From: Hibiscus mutabilis
Lineage: Eukaryota > Streptophyta > Magnoliopsida > Malvales > Malvaceae
Direction: 5' to 3'
DNA length: 64,000 nt
Assembly: GCA_019671005.1 (NCBI GenBank)
Contig: CM033724.1
Coordinates: forward strand, 23,351,786-23,415,785
The translations under genes were made by a program, and so were the position numbers. Below, one piece after another: positions 34,860 to 46,996 of the stretch (within the stretch, counting starts at the first letter, position 1; the number at the start of each line of letters is the position of its first letter). Below the pieces are notes generated by a model. It saw only the letters and a program-made list of their open reading frames with translations. It was not told the DNA's origin and ran no database searches.

Positions 34860-35222
34860 ACTAAAAAAATAATAAGTTTTGAAATTTGTCAAAAAATTTA
34901 AAATATTAGATTTTTAGATAATATTTTAGTTACAAATATTTGTAAAAAAATTTAAAAACTTAAAATACATAGTATAGAAAAAATTTAGATATTTAAATTT
35001 AGTTTTAAGGTAAAAATATTAAGAACCTAAAATAAAATACAATTTTAAAAATATATATTAATGTACCGGGTCAGGTCGGGTACTCAGTGATAAAAAAATC
35101 GGCTCAGACCCAACCCAACTACACGGGAAAAACCCTGGGTCGGGTATTTTTTAAAGAAATACTCGGGTTTTTAAGGTTTGAGTCAGCGGGTCAACCGAGT
35201 AAGGTATTTTTGAACACTCCTA
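34860..35222. repeat. Dispersed repeat with GGGTCGGGT terminal block
   Basis: The segment from aatttagttttaaggtaaaaatattaag (from about 34998) to tatttttgaacactcct (35205-35222) is matched by 38016-38272, which ends tatttttgaacccct. Both contain gggtcgg-type blocks, a gtttgagtc/atttgagtc block and a gtcaac block in the same order. This is a non-coding, probably DNA-transposon-derived repeat family. Confidence 0.6.
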
Positions 35223-35578
35223 ATCAGTAATATCTAGCATTAGTCAGTTGTTCTAGTGAGATATGACACTAGATCCCTTAAGCAAGGTCACGAATTTAAA
35301 TTTGACATTGTAAATAGAATATTTAAGTTGAAAAAATCGTTCTCATAATAAATCTTTATAGTATTCTATTCAAATTAATCAAATAATGAATTGGATATCG
35401 ATATTTAAACTAAAAAAATCAGTTATGTTTGGAAAAAAATTATAAATTCAAAAAGTGAAATGTGGGGACCTAATGGCGTTGGTGTATCGATAATATGATC
35501 ACCTGTGAGTCAATAATGGTCACATGCAGATGTGCCTAGTTTCGAGAGCTTTTGCCTAAACTTGGCATCTTAATTTAG

Positions 35579-35953
35579 GCACAGTTTGGTATTGTTTTTA
35601 GAAAATATGGTGAGAGATTGGTTTTAAAAAGTGATTTGAAAAAATATTTTTAGATTATTTATAGTGTTTGGTATTGCTGTTAAAAAGTGTTTTTAAGTAG
35701 GTAAAATATCTATTTTAGACATTTTTTTAAAAACATAAAAGAATTGGTGATATAAATGAGAGTATATGAGTAATTTTACTTAAAAGTACTTTTGAAAAAA
35801 TTAAAAGCTAAAAGTTTTAGCTTTTGAAAATTATTTTTCTAACAAAGCTGAAAAGCAATTTTGGCCTAAAAAACTATTTATTTTTTATTGCTTTTGATTT
35901 CAAACCAATTCTTAAAGCTAAAAACTGGTTTGAGAAGCAATAAAAAACATGGC
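35579..35953. mobile_element. Possible hAT-like MITE
   Basis: The left end GGCACAGTTTGGTATTGT and the complement of the right end (GCCATGTTTTTTATTGCT) are similar over 17-18 bases. The interior is AT-rich and includes the commonly repeated aaaagtg/aagctaaaag blocks. A clear 8-bp target duplication is not seen, so the call is weak. Confidence 0.35.
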
Positions 35954-36619
35954 TTAGTATGTTTCTACCATGCAACAAACAAGCTGTTAAATCAATACGG
36001 GTACCCAAGTGTTTTGGTGCCCTATTTTTGTATTGTACTACAATCGTACATGTGTGTAGCAAGTATGAAAATTGTACAAGTACACTCTTTCTACTGTTAA
36101 AATTAATATTAAATGTCAGTTTAAAATATAGACAACTTTAATTAGACATATCAATAGAAGTTTTTTTAAACAATTACCATTTAGAGAGAGGAGGAATAAA
36201 AAATTTGCTCCTAAAAGGTTTAGAACCCACAACTTAAGGGAGAAGATAGAGTTTCAACTCAGAGTTTTAATTATTTACTTTAAAGATTGTTGACGTATCA
36301 ATAGAAGTTTTAACTCTTTTAATTCTACTAATAATGATATTTTGTAATATAATAAATTTAAATTATTTATGTAGTAAGTATAAAAGTGTAAATTTTGATT
36401 TAACATGTTTTAAATATGTTTCATGTCACATTTGGATTGAAATTTAATTATTAAACTAATGGAAAATATAATTGATATCATAGTGGCCCTTTGAAGATTC
36501 AGTTATAACATTATGAAGTTTAAAGAATGTTAAGGACTCCTTTAGATGAAGCCTTCAAAGTGTCCTTTGATGGACAGTTGATCGCATAACCCTTAATAGG
36601 TTTTATATTGTGTTTATTA

Positions 36620-38275
36620 ATGGTGTTCAAATCCAGATATTTAAGGTGTTGAATACCTGATTCTTCGGGTATCATATATTTTTTTGCCCATGTCCCTGCT
36701 CGTAACTATCAAGTACTCGGTTTAATTTTTTATTTATTTTTTAATTTTTTTTTAAAAAATGTAAAAACCGCATATAAAATAAAAAAAATACAAAAATCAT
36801 AATAAATAATCTAAACACAAAAAATAGTGATTTGAGCTTGAAGTTTATCGTCTACTTAGGGGTGTGCATAATTAACCGTAACCGTAAACTGTAACCGCTA
36901 ACCGGTATAATCGTTATATTTTATAGGTTAATTAACCAAACTGTCAATTTTGATTGATGGGTCATATTTTTATTTTAGAGAAAGTCGGCAAATAATTATG
37001 ATTTATAAGTCATATTTCATTTTAGAGAAATTTGTCGAAGACCTTGGGTGATTTGGTCATATAATTAACTTTTGTGGCTGTGATACTAACTCATGGAGGT
37101 TTCATTTAACTTATGTTTATTTTCTGGTAGTTAAATATTTTTCTTTAAAATATTGATGGTGTATTGTTATGTGTTAAACACTATTAAAACTTAAAATTTT
37201 AAAATAAGTATGAAATCTATGTATTTTGTATTGTGTTTACACTTTGTAGTATGTATTTTTTTAATTAAGTATGAACTTAGTGTTTAGAATCTCCATTTAA
37301 GCATTTTTATGAATATTTTAATATAATATTTATCGAAAATATAGTTTCATCATTCTCAAAAGTAGTGAACATGTGAACAAAATGTGTAGTATGTATGTAT
37401 TTTTTTAATTAAATATGAACTTAGTGTTTAGAATATCCATTTAAACATTTTTATGAACATTTTAATATAATATTTATCGAAAATATAATCTTATTATTCT
37501 TAAAAATAATGAACGTGTGAATAAAATTATAATAAGTTACAAATTAACCTATAATCGAATTATTGATTAATCATATCTTAACAGATAATCATTAATGATT
37601 AATCAATTTTTAACGATTAAATTATGACTAACTAAATTTAATACCCGTTATAATAATTAACTCATACGTCTACTCTCGCTCAAGGTGAGGACCAAGCACC
37701 TGAGCAGACAGGTGCAAAGCAGCGAGGAAAAACTGATGGACAACATAAAAGCAAGTATAGAGCTGCAGTTAGTGCCCACCGCCGCTACTACTCTACTGCT
37801 TTAGTTTCTCTACTTTCAATTTCTTCATAATTAATTGAGTTGTGAACAATCTTAAAAAATAATATTAAAATTTATAACCAAAATAATGCATAAAAATATA
37901 AATATCGATCGCAATTTTTTCTTCAAATCTCATGTTGATAAATTAATAAAAAAATAAAAAATAAAAAACTTAAAAGTACACAATATAAACATAAAAAAAT
38001 CTAAAAATTTAAATTTAGTTTTAGGATAAAAATATTAAGAACTTAAAATAAAAATATAATTTAAAATTAAAAACTATACATTAAAAGTATTGGGTCGGAT
38101 AGGATACCCAATTACAAAAAATATTTCGGCCCGGACCCGGACCCGACTTAATTACCTGAAAAAAATCATAAGTCGGATATTTTTAAAAATATTTAATTTT
38201 TTAAAATTTGAGTCGACGAGTCAACGAGACTAATCACATAGATAGGATATTTTTGAACCCCTACTGTTTACGGTG
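36620..38275. repeat. Composite of degenerate inverted-end repeats
   Basis: The left end (tggtgttcaaatcc, about 36624) and the right end (complement of gaacccctac) look like inverted ends of the family also seen at 34860-35222. Inside it, 36860-37670 holds a different AT-rich repeat rich in ttaaccg/accgtaac motifs. A 140-bp tandem duplication is annotated separately. No coding. Confidence 0.4.
37247..37528. repeat. 140-bp tandem duplication, two copies
   Basis: Both copies (37247 and 37387) begin tagtatgtat and share gaacttagtgtttagaat, tttatgaa and aatataatatttatcgaaaa in the same order, with about 10 percent differences. Confidence 0.85.
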
Positions 38276-40080
38276 ATCTATGCTCAATTTTAGTTTCGTG
38301 ATTTTATCTTTCAACCTTAAAGAAGGTGAAAAAGTCACTCACACCTTGAAGAGGTGTAAAAAGGGCCCATCAAGGGCAACTTGTGTGCAAGTTTAATACC
38401 CCATTTCAACATAAATGTCCTATATGCTTTAGGACTTAGGTTCGAACCATAACATGAGTGTAATATTTAATTTCCCTTGTTGGACACACCCTTCTTTGCT
38501 AGGTGTGAAAAAACCGAAAAATTGAAATCGATTTAAAACTCGAAAAATTGGTTAATCGAACAAAAAAAATTTAGTTTTGGTTCGGGTTTATGTTTTTTTT
38601 TTTAAAAGAAATTGATTTTATAATTTTGGAACAAGTCGAGTAATCAAACTGATAGAATATATAATATATATATATATATATTATTATATTATATATCATT
38701 TTAATATTTTATATTAAAAAAATAAATTTTCTTTTTTCCCTCATTCCCCAAAAGTAAAATCACAATTTCATTTTATGAAGTTTAAGTGTTTAACTTGCTA
38801 GTATTAAAAAAATACTAATATCATGTGTCGATTTTTAAAAGTATCCCTCATTCCCCGAATAAACAATTGAATGATTACGGTTTAGAATCAAAAATTGGAT
38901 GACATGAACTAACCGATTAACCGAAATAATTTTCTAATGGTTTAACCGAATCTGATTTTACACACCCCTATTCTTTACATCCTTTTCATGATATAAGAGA
39001 TTAAGAGATGCTCTCAACACCCTCTTTAAGGTCGCGAGATAAGTTAGAGCAAAAATCAAGCATAAAAACACAAATGTTAAACCTATCGAGGATATTATGA
39101 CCAACTGTACTTTTGAAATACTTATTCTAAAGGAGTCAAAAGTACTCTTCAAGGGACTTTCAGGCTTGCTAACGAACATGAAGGTCACGTACCCGTCCAC
39201 GCTCACCGCATCAGTTATTAATTGCAAAAATAAACAGGAATGAAAGACGATGGTTCGATGGTAATCAAAGCTATCGTCTCAGACAGAGTCTTAACATCAT
39301 GCTCCTTGTGTCAATAGTGATATCTTGGATGGGGTCGTCTCCCCCTTATGTTGTTTGTATGTTCTCTTTTATACTGCCAGGACAAGTTTCATGGCCAGGT
39401 TGTCATTGCATGCTGATGAGATTGGCTATGATTAGACACCCTAGGTTTGTGTTGCACGTGATCGTTGGATGCAATCCCGTTCGTAGTCTTACTTCGTTCG
39501 CCATAGGCTGTGAAGGGGACCAGATAATTCAGAGATGGTCGTATGCATTCGTCGTTGTCACATGATAGTTGAGTATCCTTCATAAAATATCGTTCGCGGT
39601 CATATTCGCAGGCTACACAGTCGTGACACGTGATGGCATGTATTTGTAGGTACTAACATACGTAATAATATAATGTGACATAAACGATGATTTGAGGATG
39701 AAATAGGAACATTCAAAAGTCTGAGGACCAATTTAAAATCAGAGCCATAATTTGGGGTAGAATTGATAAATTCTTAAAGTTTAGGGATCCATTTAAAATG
39801 AGGGTAGTAGTTTAGGGACATAGATTGAAATTAACTCTATTTAATTCAACGAGTGGATGATCAATGATCGATCAGACGGCTATAATGTGGCACGTGGAAT
39901 GCCCCCACAGACATTTAATATGGTCAGTCATATTGAATTCATTTGCATCTCTCATTTATCACCGCCGCCCTCAGCTCGGTTTCTTTGGATAAATGAGTAT
40001 TTAGGGATGAATATTTGGTATATAGAGTATGTTGAAGGATATTTTGGAATTTATGATATTTTTTACAGTATCGACTGAGA
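38276..40080. other. Intergenic sequence without a recognised gene
   Basis: Contains an (AT)n run at 38657-38690 and degenerate repeats. Between 38958 and 39640 it has higher GC than its surroundings with short open frames on both strands. One minus-strand frame (39227-38958) encodes a hydrophobic segment, but nothing in it is recognisable and I do not call a gene. Confidence 0.4.
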
Positions 40081-40082
40081 AT

Positions 40083-40290
40083 GCCTCTTGTAGGAGTTGT
40101 TTTTTATTTTTTTAATATTTTTAGTTAAAAAAACGGCCGAACGTCTCCTGCAGGAGGCGTTTTTTTATTTTTTTTTAATATTTTTTGAGCCAAAAACGCC
40201 TCCTGCAAGAGTCGTTTTTTAATTTTTTAGTATTTTTTATTTAAAAAATATTAAAAAATAGGAAACGGCTCCTGCAGGAGCGTTCTTCCT
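40083..40290. repeat. Tandem array of CTCCTGCAGGAG palindromes
   Basis: Four units spaced about 60 bp carry a palindromic core: GCCTCTTGTAGGAGT (about 40083), GTCTCCTGCAGGAGGCGT (about 40144), GCCTCCTGCAAGAGTCGT (about 40198) and GGCTCCTGCAGGAGCG (about 40266). Each is followed by a T-rich stretch ending near aatattttt. The array lies about 440-640 bp upstream of the small gene at 40728. Confidence 0.8.
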
Positions 40291-40610
40291 GACACTATAA
40301 AAAATACCATAGTTTCTTAAAATTTTCCCAACACACCCTGTTCTTTAAAAAAAATTTTAAACCCCCATTTTTACCGAATTTCTCGCCTCAGGTCTATATA
40401 TTTCTCTTTATATATATAGGGACAGACGTATGATTTTACGTTAAAAAGATAAACCTATAAATTTTTAAGGGATAAACTTATAAGAATTTTTTAGGTTAAC
40501 CTATAAATTTTCAATAAAAATTCTAAAAATTTTCTAAATCGTATAAAAATTTCAAATTTTTAGAGGGCGACCATCGCCTCCTGCCCCTCGGTTCATTCCT
40601 GCTCTCGCGC

Positions 40611-40680
40611 ATATATATATATATACACACACATACACGTATCTTCTTCAATCTTCTCTCACTTCCTTCTTTTTTCTTTC
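40611..40680 (+). promoter_or_regulatory. Putative core promoter and CT-rich leader of the 144-residue gene
   Basis: An (AT)n TATA-like run at 40611-40625 is followed by a CT-rich stretch (cttcttcaatcttctctcac onwards), typical of plant 5' leaders, ending about 50 bp before the start codon. Inference from composition and spacing. Confidence 0.45.
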
Positions 40681-40727
40681 CATGTTCATTTCACCGGAAG
40701 AATACTAAATATTGAGAAACGGCGGTG

Positions 40728-41162
40728 ATGGAGGGTATTTCTACGACCGTGGACAAGGGTTTGAGAGGGTACTGGCAAAGGAGAGGCTATGTCAAGCTAA
40801 TCGGTACTCCGAGAGGAGGAGCACGGCAGAGCAGGGTGGAGCTTGGCGGCTCCTCGCGGCGGAGGCGGTTCTGGAAGATCAGGGTCAAGGCAAAGATGAG
40901 ATTACCTTCACCGAAGAAGTTCTTCGTTTGGCTACGCGATGCGTACGTGAAGATGATGCTGGGGTTAGCCAACTCCAGGGTGGTTAGCGGCTACGGTGGC
41001 GCCATGGGGGACCACGGGATATCGGCGTTTGGGAAGCGTCCGATTAAAGAGTACGATGAGAAGATGATAGTCGAGATCTACAAATCGCTGGTGATGGCGC
41101 AAGGTCAGCTGGTGCCGAGAGAAGCAGGGAAGCTCAGCACTGCCATTATTTGTCAACGGTGA
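40728..41162 (+). CDS. Conserved-looking basic plant protein of unknown function, 144 residues
   Basis: A single open exon from ATG 40728 to TGA 41160. It has clearly higher GC than its surroundings (the usual mark of a plant exon here), a TATA-like run and a CT-rich leader upstream. The N-terminal half is very basic (clusters around SSRRRRFWKIRVKAKMRL), then PSPKKFFVWLRDAYVKMML, a Gly/Ser-rich link and a C-terminal segment KRPIKEYDEKMIVEIYKSLV followed by MAQGQL. No signal peptide, membrane segment or catalytic motif is visible. I recall the pattern as a family of short uncharacterised plant proteins with the same FVWLRDAYVKMML and EYDEKMIVEIYKSL blocks, but I cannot name a function. The sequence CGG-TGAGTG at the stop could also be read as a splice donor, so a longer spliced form is possible. 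Confidence 0.75.
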   Translation: MEGISTTVDKGLRGYWQRRGYVKLIGTPRGGARQSRVELGGSSRRRRFWKIRVKAKMRLPSPKKFFVWLRDAYVKMMLGLANSRVVSGYGGAMGDHGISAFGKRPIKEYDEKMIVEIYKSLVMAQGQLVPREAGKLSTAIICQR

Positions 41163-43306
41163 GTGGTTTATTGTTGTTGTTGTTGTTATCTAGTGATTGA
41201 AAACCAATAAACTGTTCATTTTAGCCTAACGAACTAAGTATCTGGGACGAGAAATGGTGGAAAATCACAGCTTTTAACCAGTTTAATTAAGTATAATTAA
41301 GATCTAGTCATGCTACTGTTAGTGCCCAACAATTTGGAGAATGACTTTTTTGTTTTTGTCTTTCGTCACCTAAAAACTTTTGATCAAGGTTTAATTGGTT
41401 GTGTTCGTTGAGACAACGCCATTAAGACCAAATAGAAAAAGATTGATTCTCTGGTAACAAATAAATTGTATAGATATCATGGGAGAGTATGCGACAATAA
41501 CTCTAAACATAGATAGTAAGACAAAAATACATATTATAAAAAAAAAAACACAGCGAAAATATTCAAAGTTGGTGGGGCTCTGGAATTGCATGAAGGTACC
41601 TATAAAAAGCATTGACCATTGGCAAAACCAAGCAAAGCTCATTCGATATCAGGAACGTTTTCGTATTGCTATATCTTTTTAGCTACAATTAATACTCAAA
41701 ACTTAACTTTTTTATCAAATTAATTAAAAAACGTAATATTAGTTTAAACTAATAATTTAAATTCCGATACCAATTTGAAACATATTGGTAAGTTCAAATC
41801 TCTTTGGACGAGTTAAGAGGTAACGTGAATACCGATCATGCGTAGCGGAGGATTTAAAAATGATGTTTAAAATATTTTTTTTAAAAAAAATGTTAACATG
41901 ATTGATTTAAGTGGTAAAAAATTTAGTATGATTTAAACAAGTATCGAGTTTGAAGCATTATGCATGTAAAAAATTCATGTTGGGGACTCACCACCAAATT
42001 TAGGCGTGCAATGCGGGTCGGTCTGAATTAATATGGACGAAATACTGAAAATGGGAGGACAACAAAAAATTCTTATTAAATAAATATGTAGATTGCATTT
42101 TCCCCCTTTACACGTTAAAATTATTTTTAAAAAAATTAACACTAAACTAAAAATAATTTCTGAAAAATGAGAATGTAGTTGTTCTCCTATAGTTTTTATT
42201 GCATATGTCACTGATGATTAAGGACGAACGCGAGACTTTATATCAGAGGAGCAAACCTATAAAATTATAGGGGGTTGATTTATAAAATTTTAGAGGGCGA
42301 AAATAGATTTTCAATAAAAAAATTTCCAATTTTTTTAAAATCATATACAAAATTTAAAATTTCAAGGAGCAACCAAAATTCTAAACTAGTGTCATTGTCG
42401 GCCAAACTAAGAACAAAAAAAAAAAAAAAAAAACAAGCGGCACTAGGGTTTAAAGAAAAACAGCAGCCTTTATGATCATATTTTTTTAACTTAAAACCAT
42501 GTAGCTTCATTAATAAACAAAAGAAAAAAAAAGACCATAACATTTCAAAGGTTTCATAATATTAAAAAATAATAAAAAAGAAAACGACAAATCCAAAAAG
42601 AAAAGTAAAGAGTTGCTCCAATCAGATTAGACATTTATTCTTTGTACCACAACAAATCTCTGAAGTTCATTGTAGAAAGAGTCCATGGAGAGTTGTCAAA
42701 GCATGAACTAGATGAAATCCCCACTAGAAAGCTGCAAATACCTTTCGCGTTGATTCCAAAGGCGTCGATCCACTACACTTCTGATTATATCGGCAAACAA
42801 CAACAAAAGGGGACGAAACTATCCATGACCATCGACAAACACAAATCAGAAACAAACGTCGTAAGGAACACTACACGAGCATCAAGTGGCTGCAAAGGTA
42901 TCCATAAAACGTGTCATTAGACAAAGACATGTCATAAGACAAAGATGTGCCATAAAGGCAGAGAAAAGACGTTCTATAAAGATAGAGAAAAACAAGTGCA
43001 ACAAGATGTGCGAAAAGAAGATAACCAAAACGCATAGAATTTTATTAAAAATTAGAAAAAAACTTTAAAAATAAAAATCAAAGCAAAAAATAAAAAATCA
43101 TAAAGAAAAAATACATTGACGATCAGCACCAAAATTAATGCCGGCGACGGCAGCCAAAACAAAATAAAATAAAGAGACAATGAGCTGGGTTGAGAGAAAA
43201 CTTAGCAACTAGTGCGATCGTATTTAACTTTGTTTTTTTTAACATTCAAACATAATTATATTATGAGATAACCTATTTAGTAAAATTTAATTTCATATAT
43301 CACTAT
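41163..43306. other. Intergenic, AT-rich, unassigned repeats
   Basis: 41163-42240 has no gene. 42241-42380 shares motifs (cctataaa, tttcaataaaaa, tagagggcga) with 40440-40580, so it is probably a dispersed repeat. A poly(A) run of about 20 bases starts at 42415. 42610-43130 has short open frames on the plus strand with nothing recognisable. I see no supportable gene. Confidence 0.4.
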
Positions 43307-44006
43307 TAGACCTGGCAAACTTAACCCAAAACTCGAGTCTGAATCGATTTACTCAACTCGAGACTGATATAGACCCGAACATGATGGTCTAAATTTGACC
43401 CGAATCTGAACTGAACTAAAATCGACCCAAATTTAGTTAAACCGAAAGTAAACCCGAATCAAAATTAACCAAAACATAAAATAATCGAAACCAAAAAAAA
43501 CTCGAACCGAAAGCAACTCGAACCAAAAATCAACTCGAACCGAAAGCAACCCGAATTTAATTCCTCAAATATGTATGTTTTATTCTCCTTTTGTATTATA
43601 TTACTAATTAACAACTACCTTTAGTAATAGTTTAATGGTGTAATACTATTTTTTTCTCCTTTAAAAGATCATATTCATATATTGACTCAAATTGAAAGCC
43701 GTCGATCCGATATTGACCTGACCTGAAAAGCAACCGATTCGATATAGACTCGAACCGAAGAGTCAACCGATCTGATATAGACTCAATCAAAAAGTCAACC
43801 TATCATATATTGACCTGACCCAAAAATCAATCGATCTGTTATTAACCCGATCCAATACTCGGCTTGATCCGATCCAAAATAACATAGACCTTAACTAAAT
43901 TCGAATCAGACCTGATCCGACCGGAATAGATCCTAAACCAAAAACAACCTGAACTGAATATCAACTCGAGTCGAACCTAATCCGAATGACTCGATTGCCA
44001 CTTCTA
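43307..44006. mobile_element. Possible hAT-like nonautonomous element (700 bp)
   Basis: The left end TAGACCTGGCAAAC and the complement of the right end TAGAAGTGGCAATC agree at 11 of 14 bases, close to the common plant end TAGGGGTGGCAAAC. The interior is full of short degenerate ctcgaaccgaaa/gacccgaa repeats (43340-43980). No 8-bp duplication is clear. Confidence 0.5.
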
Positions 44007-44053
44007 ATCTATGTCCCTTTATTGTAATATAAGATGTTGTTTAACGTACGCTT

Positions 44054-44061
<8 letters not shown>

Positions 44062-44088
<27 letters not shown>

Positions 44089-44092
44089 AAAT
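44062..44092. repeat. (TTA)n microsatellite
   Basis: An uninterrupted ttatta run of about 9 to 10 units. Confidence 0.9.
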
Positions 44093-45895
44093 CAATTACA
44101 TACCTCTCAAATTGATATGAGCAACTTTGTTTGTTATCATTTAGGACATATAATAAGACAGATCATACCGATCTTATTATACGTATCTGTTATAAAATAT
44201 TACTACGTCATCAAAAGATGCTAATGTCAAAAATATTTAATTAGAAGAGGAATGTGTCATCGTGTTAAGTTATCAGAGATGAACCAAAATTTAAAGGGAT
44301 AGGATAAAACATAAATATAAATATTAAAAAGTGAAAGTAAATTTATAAAAAATTAATTTTTTTAAAAAATTAAATAAAAGGCAAAGTTGAATTTTTTTTT
44401 TGAGAGGTTAAGCAATTACCTTTGTAATACCCCTAACCCGGTTTAGGAGTAAACTGAACTAAGAGGTGTTAAGAAGCAAACAAAGGATTGTATTATTTAA
44501 TGTAAGCCCTAGATCAAACTTCAAAAGAAACACAATGTTAAGGAGAAAAAAAATTCTTTATTCATTAACCTGAGTTTAATTCTTTTAGGATCCAATTGTT
44601 TTATACAGCTTAAGGTCTTATTCAAAATTAAAACATCGAACTTAAGGAAGGGTCACAACCATTAGGATATATTAATTCCTACTAACTTAATCATGTTGCA
44701 TAATCTGAAGATTATGAATTTCTAAGTCAAAAGCAACCATATTTAGAATCCAACAAATGAATTTAATCTAACCAAGTCCCTATGTCCATTTTTATTTAAT
44801 CGTGCTTGAACTAAGATCAAGGATTCGCATATCACAACCATACAAGTAATCATAAGTTTCAAGTACTTCGAAACATCAAATCTATCATAGCTTAACCAAC
44901 AAGCAACCATCTGAGCAACATACAAGGGTGATCTTACATCAATGATCAAAAAGGATTAAGGTCATCCATACAATTTGTTGTATCAAAGTCAATGATTTCA
45001 TATTAACTTAAGCTTAGATTTTATACATCATGCTATTACAAAAGTATTTTGAACCCGTACACAGGTTACATACATACCACCTAGGTATCATATTCATGCA
45101 TTCGTGATCTTAATTCACTAATAGTTAACATGTTACTCCTAATCTAGTCTAGATGTGTGTTCCATTCAAAAGTGAACCAAAATGTAATCTAATCGGCCAA
45201 CAATCTATTAAACCTTGATATCATGTTGGACTCCATTCGAAATAGGAGCTATACTGGTTCATAAAATTTCTTAGTCACGTATCAGATTAAATCATACAAT
45301 ATAAGAGTATCTAATGTTATGACTTTACAAATTAATTCTTTTAGGAATTCAAATAAATCATGTCAAGAGTTTCAATAATAACCTAAGCATACAAATAATC
45401 ACCACATGATCATGTTACCACTTAAACATGCATACTAGTCTCATTCGAACCATTTAGCTAATTCATACATACTTAAATGTTATTCACTCATTAATTAACC
45501 AAAGTGATCATTCAACAATAACTACTTAAGCATTATCAAGAAATAAATAAGCCATTTACAACTTTGCAGTGAATAATACAATACTACAACAACTTATTTG
45601 ATACGCTTCTTTACGATCACTATGCCACATCTAGGAGTTTCAACTAAGGAAAGTATAAACTCCACTCGGGACTTTAGGCAGTAACTTGCAACACTTGACC
45701 ATGATGGAAATACACAAGCTTTAGTCAACCTGCACATACATGAATAATGAATGCATTAGGCTGATATAGCCTAAGTGAGGTTGTGCCATTAGAATAACAA
45801 AACATAATGCCAATGATATTGAGGAAAAATCAAAGAATACAAGCATAAGTTAGTAATTGTTACTTATGTCTTAAACTTAACTTTTACACAGCTTT

Positions 45896-46135
45896 GTTTA
45901 TTGGAAGCTTTATCGGAGTTCAATATTTGTTCATATCTTATTCGAAAATCTTTCAGAGTTTTTAACTACATTCTTTCAAATTTCTTATCTAACTTATCAG
46001 AGTTCGTATCTTATTGGAGTCTTATCAAAGCTTATCGAAGTTCTTATCAAAGCTTATCAAAAATCATAACAGAGCTTATCTGAGTTCATAACATTGCTTA
46101 TCAGAGTTTCTTATCAAATCTTAGTATCTAAGTTC
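45896..46135. repeat. Degenerate short tandem repeats, cttatcagagtt type
   Basis: About a dozen copies of (g)cttatc(a/g)(g/a)agtt(c/t) at irregular 17-30-bp spacing within LTR-like sequence. Confidence 0.65.
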
Positions 46136-46976
46136 ATATCTTTTAGAACATTTGCCTTGGATCACATTTGGACATAAGTAGCATTGGTCCGTGTTACAAA
46201 TAGCTCAAACCACATAGCAATGGCTAGTGTCAGAACATAACAAACCTAACTTCTCATTTATCCAACCAACTATCGCCAATCTCCTTACATCTCCCTCGTC
46301 ACCACCTACTGTCGCCACTAAATCGATGCAATGCAAAATTAAGATTGTGATGATGTTGTGCAATGATGTAGGTGAAATCAATTCGATGAGAATAAAATGA
46401 AACGAGTTAGTACCAAATAAAATGATTAAATAAAACAAATAAAAATAGAGTAATAAAAAATTGTACATAAACAAGAAATAAGGCACCAGAGCCTAAATAG
46501 GGTGACCACTTATCGGCCAGAGTTTCACATGGTTCTAAAGGGTTGGCTCCTACGGCTCACTATATGCAGTTTTGGTGCTAAGAGGTACCCGAATTGTCCT
46601 TGATGTCCTCTACTAAGAGTAGCAAGGTCCCCAATCATCACCCATTATAGGCTCATTTCAACCAGGTTCAATTCAGGGGGACCCATTCGCTTATACCCAT
46701 ACGAAGGAACGATATCCTCACGAAAGTATAAGGTACTCGAGCCCCGAAGGTACTTGCTAGGCCCATACGGGAGAACGATATATCCACGAAAGCATTAACG
46801 TTTTCCCCCCACTTAAAAAACGGGTTTATATGCCATATTTTAAATGCGTTAAAATAAACGCGCCATTATAACCGAATGTTAGTTTAATAGTCACTTTAAT
46901 CTGGAATTTCCAATATTAATAGAGCGGTAATTATTTGAAAAAGCTCGACTCTCATTTGTTTTTGAAAAACAAAAAT

Positions 46977-46994
46977 TCCCCAGCGGAGTCGCCA
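46977..46994 (-). promoter_or_regulatory. tRNA-Arg primer binding site (copy 1)
   Basis: On the minus strand TGGCGACTCCGCTGGGGA begins two bases after the LTR end. It is complementary to the 3' part of a plant tRNA-Arg, the primer known for Ogre-type elements. Confidence 0.85.
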
Positions 46995-46996
46995 TC

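Noticed and set aside
38958..39227. Minus-strand frame with a probable membrane segment
   Set aside because: 89 codons without recognisable motif or supporting promoter or splice context; the hydrophobic stretch alone is not enough.
39299..39583. Overlapping plus and minus frames in a GC-richer patch
   Set aside because: Neither strand gives a recognisable protein; probably an unclassified repeat remnant.
42642..43068. Two adjacent plus-strand frames of 92 and 60 codons
   Set aside because: Lys-rich, AT-driven, with internal near-repeats (cataagacaaagatgtg type) and no family resemblance.
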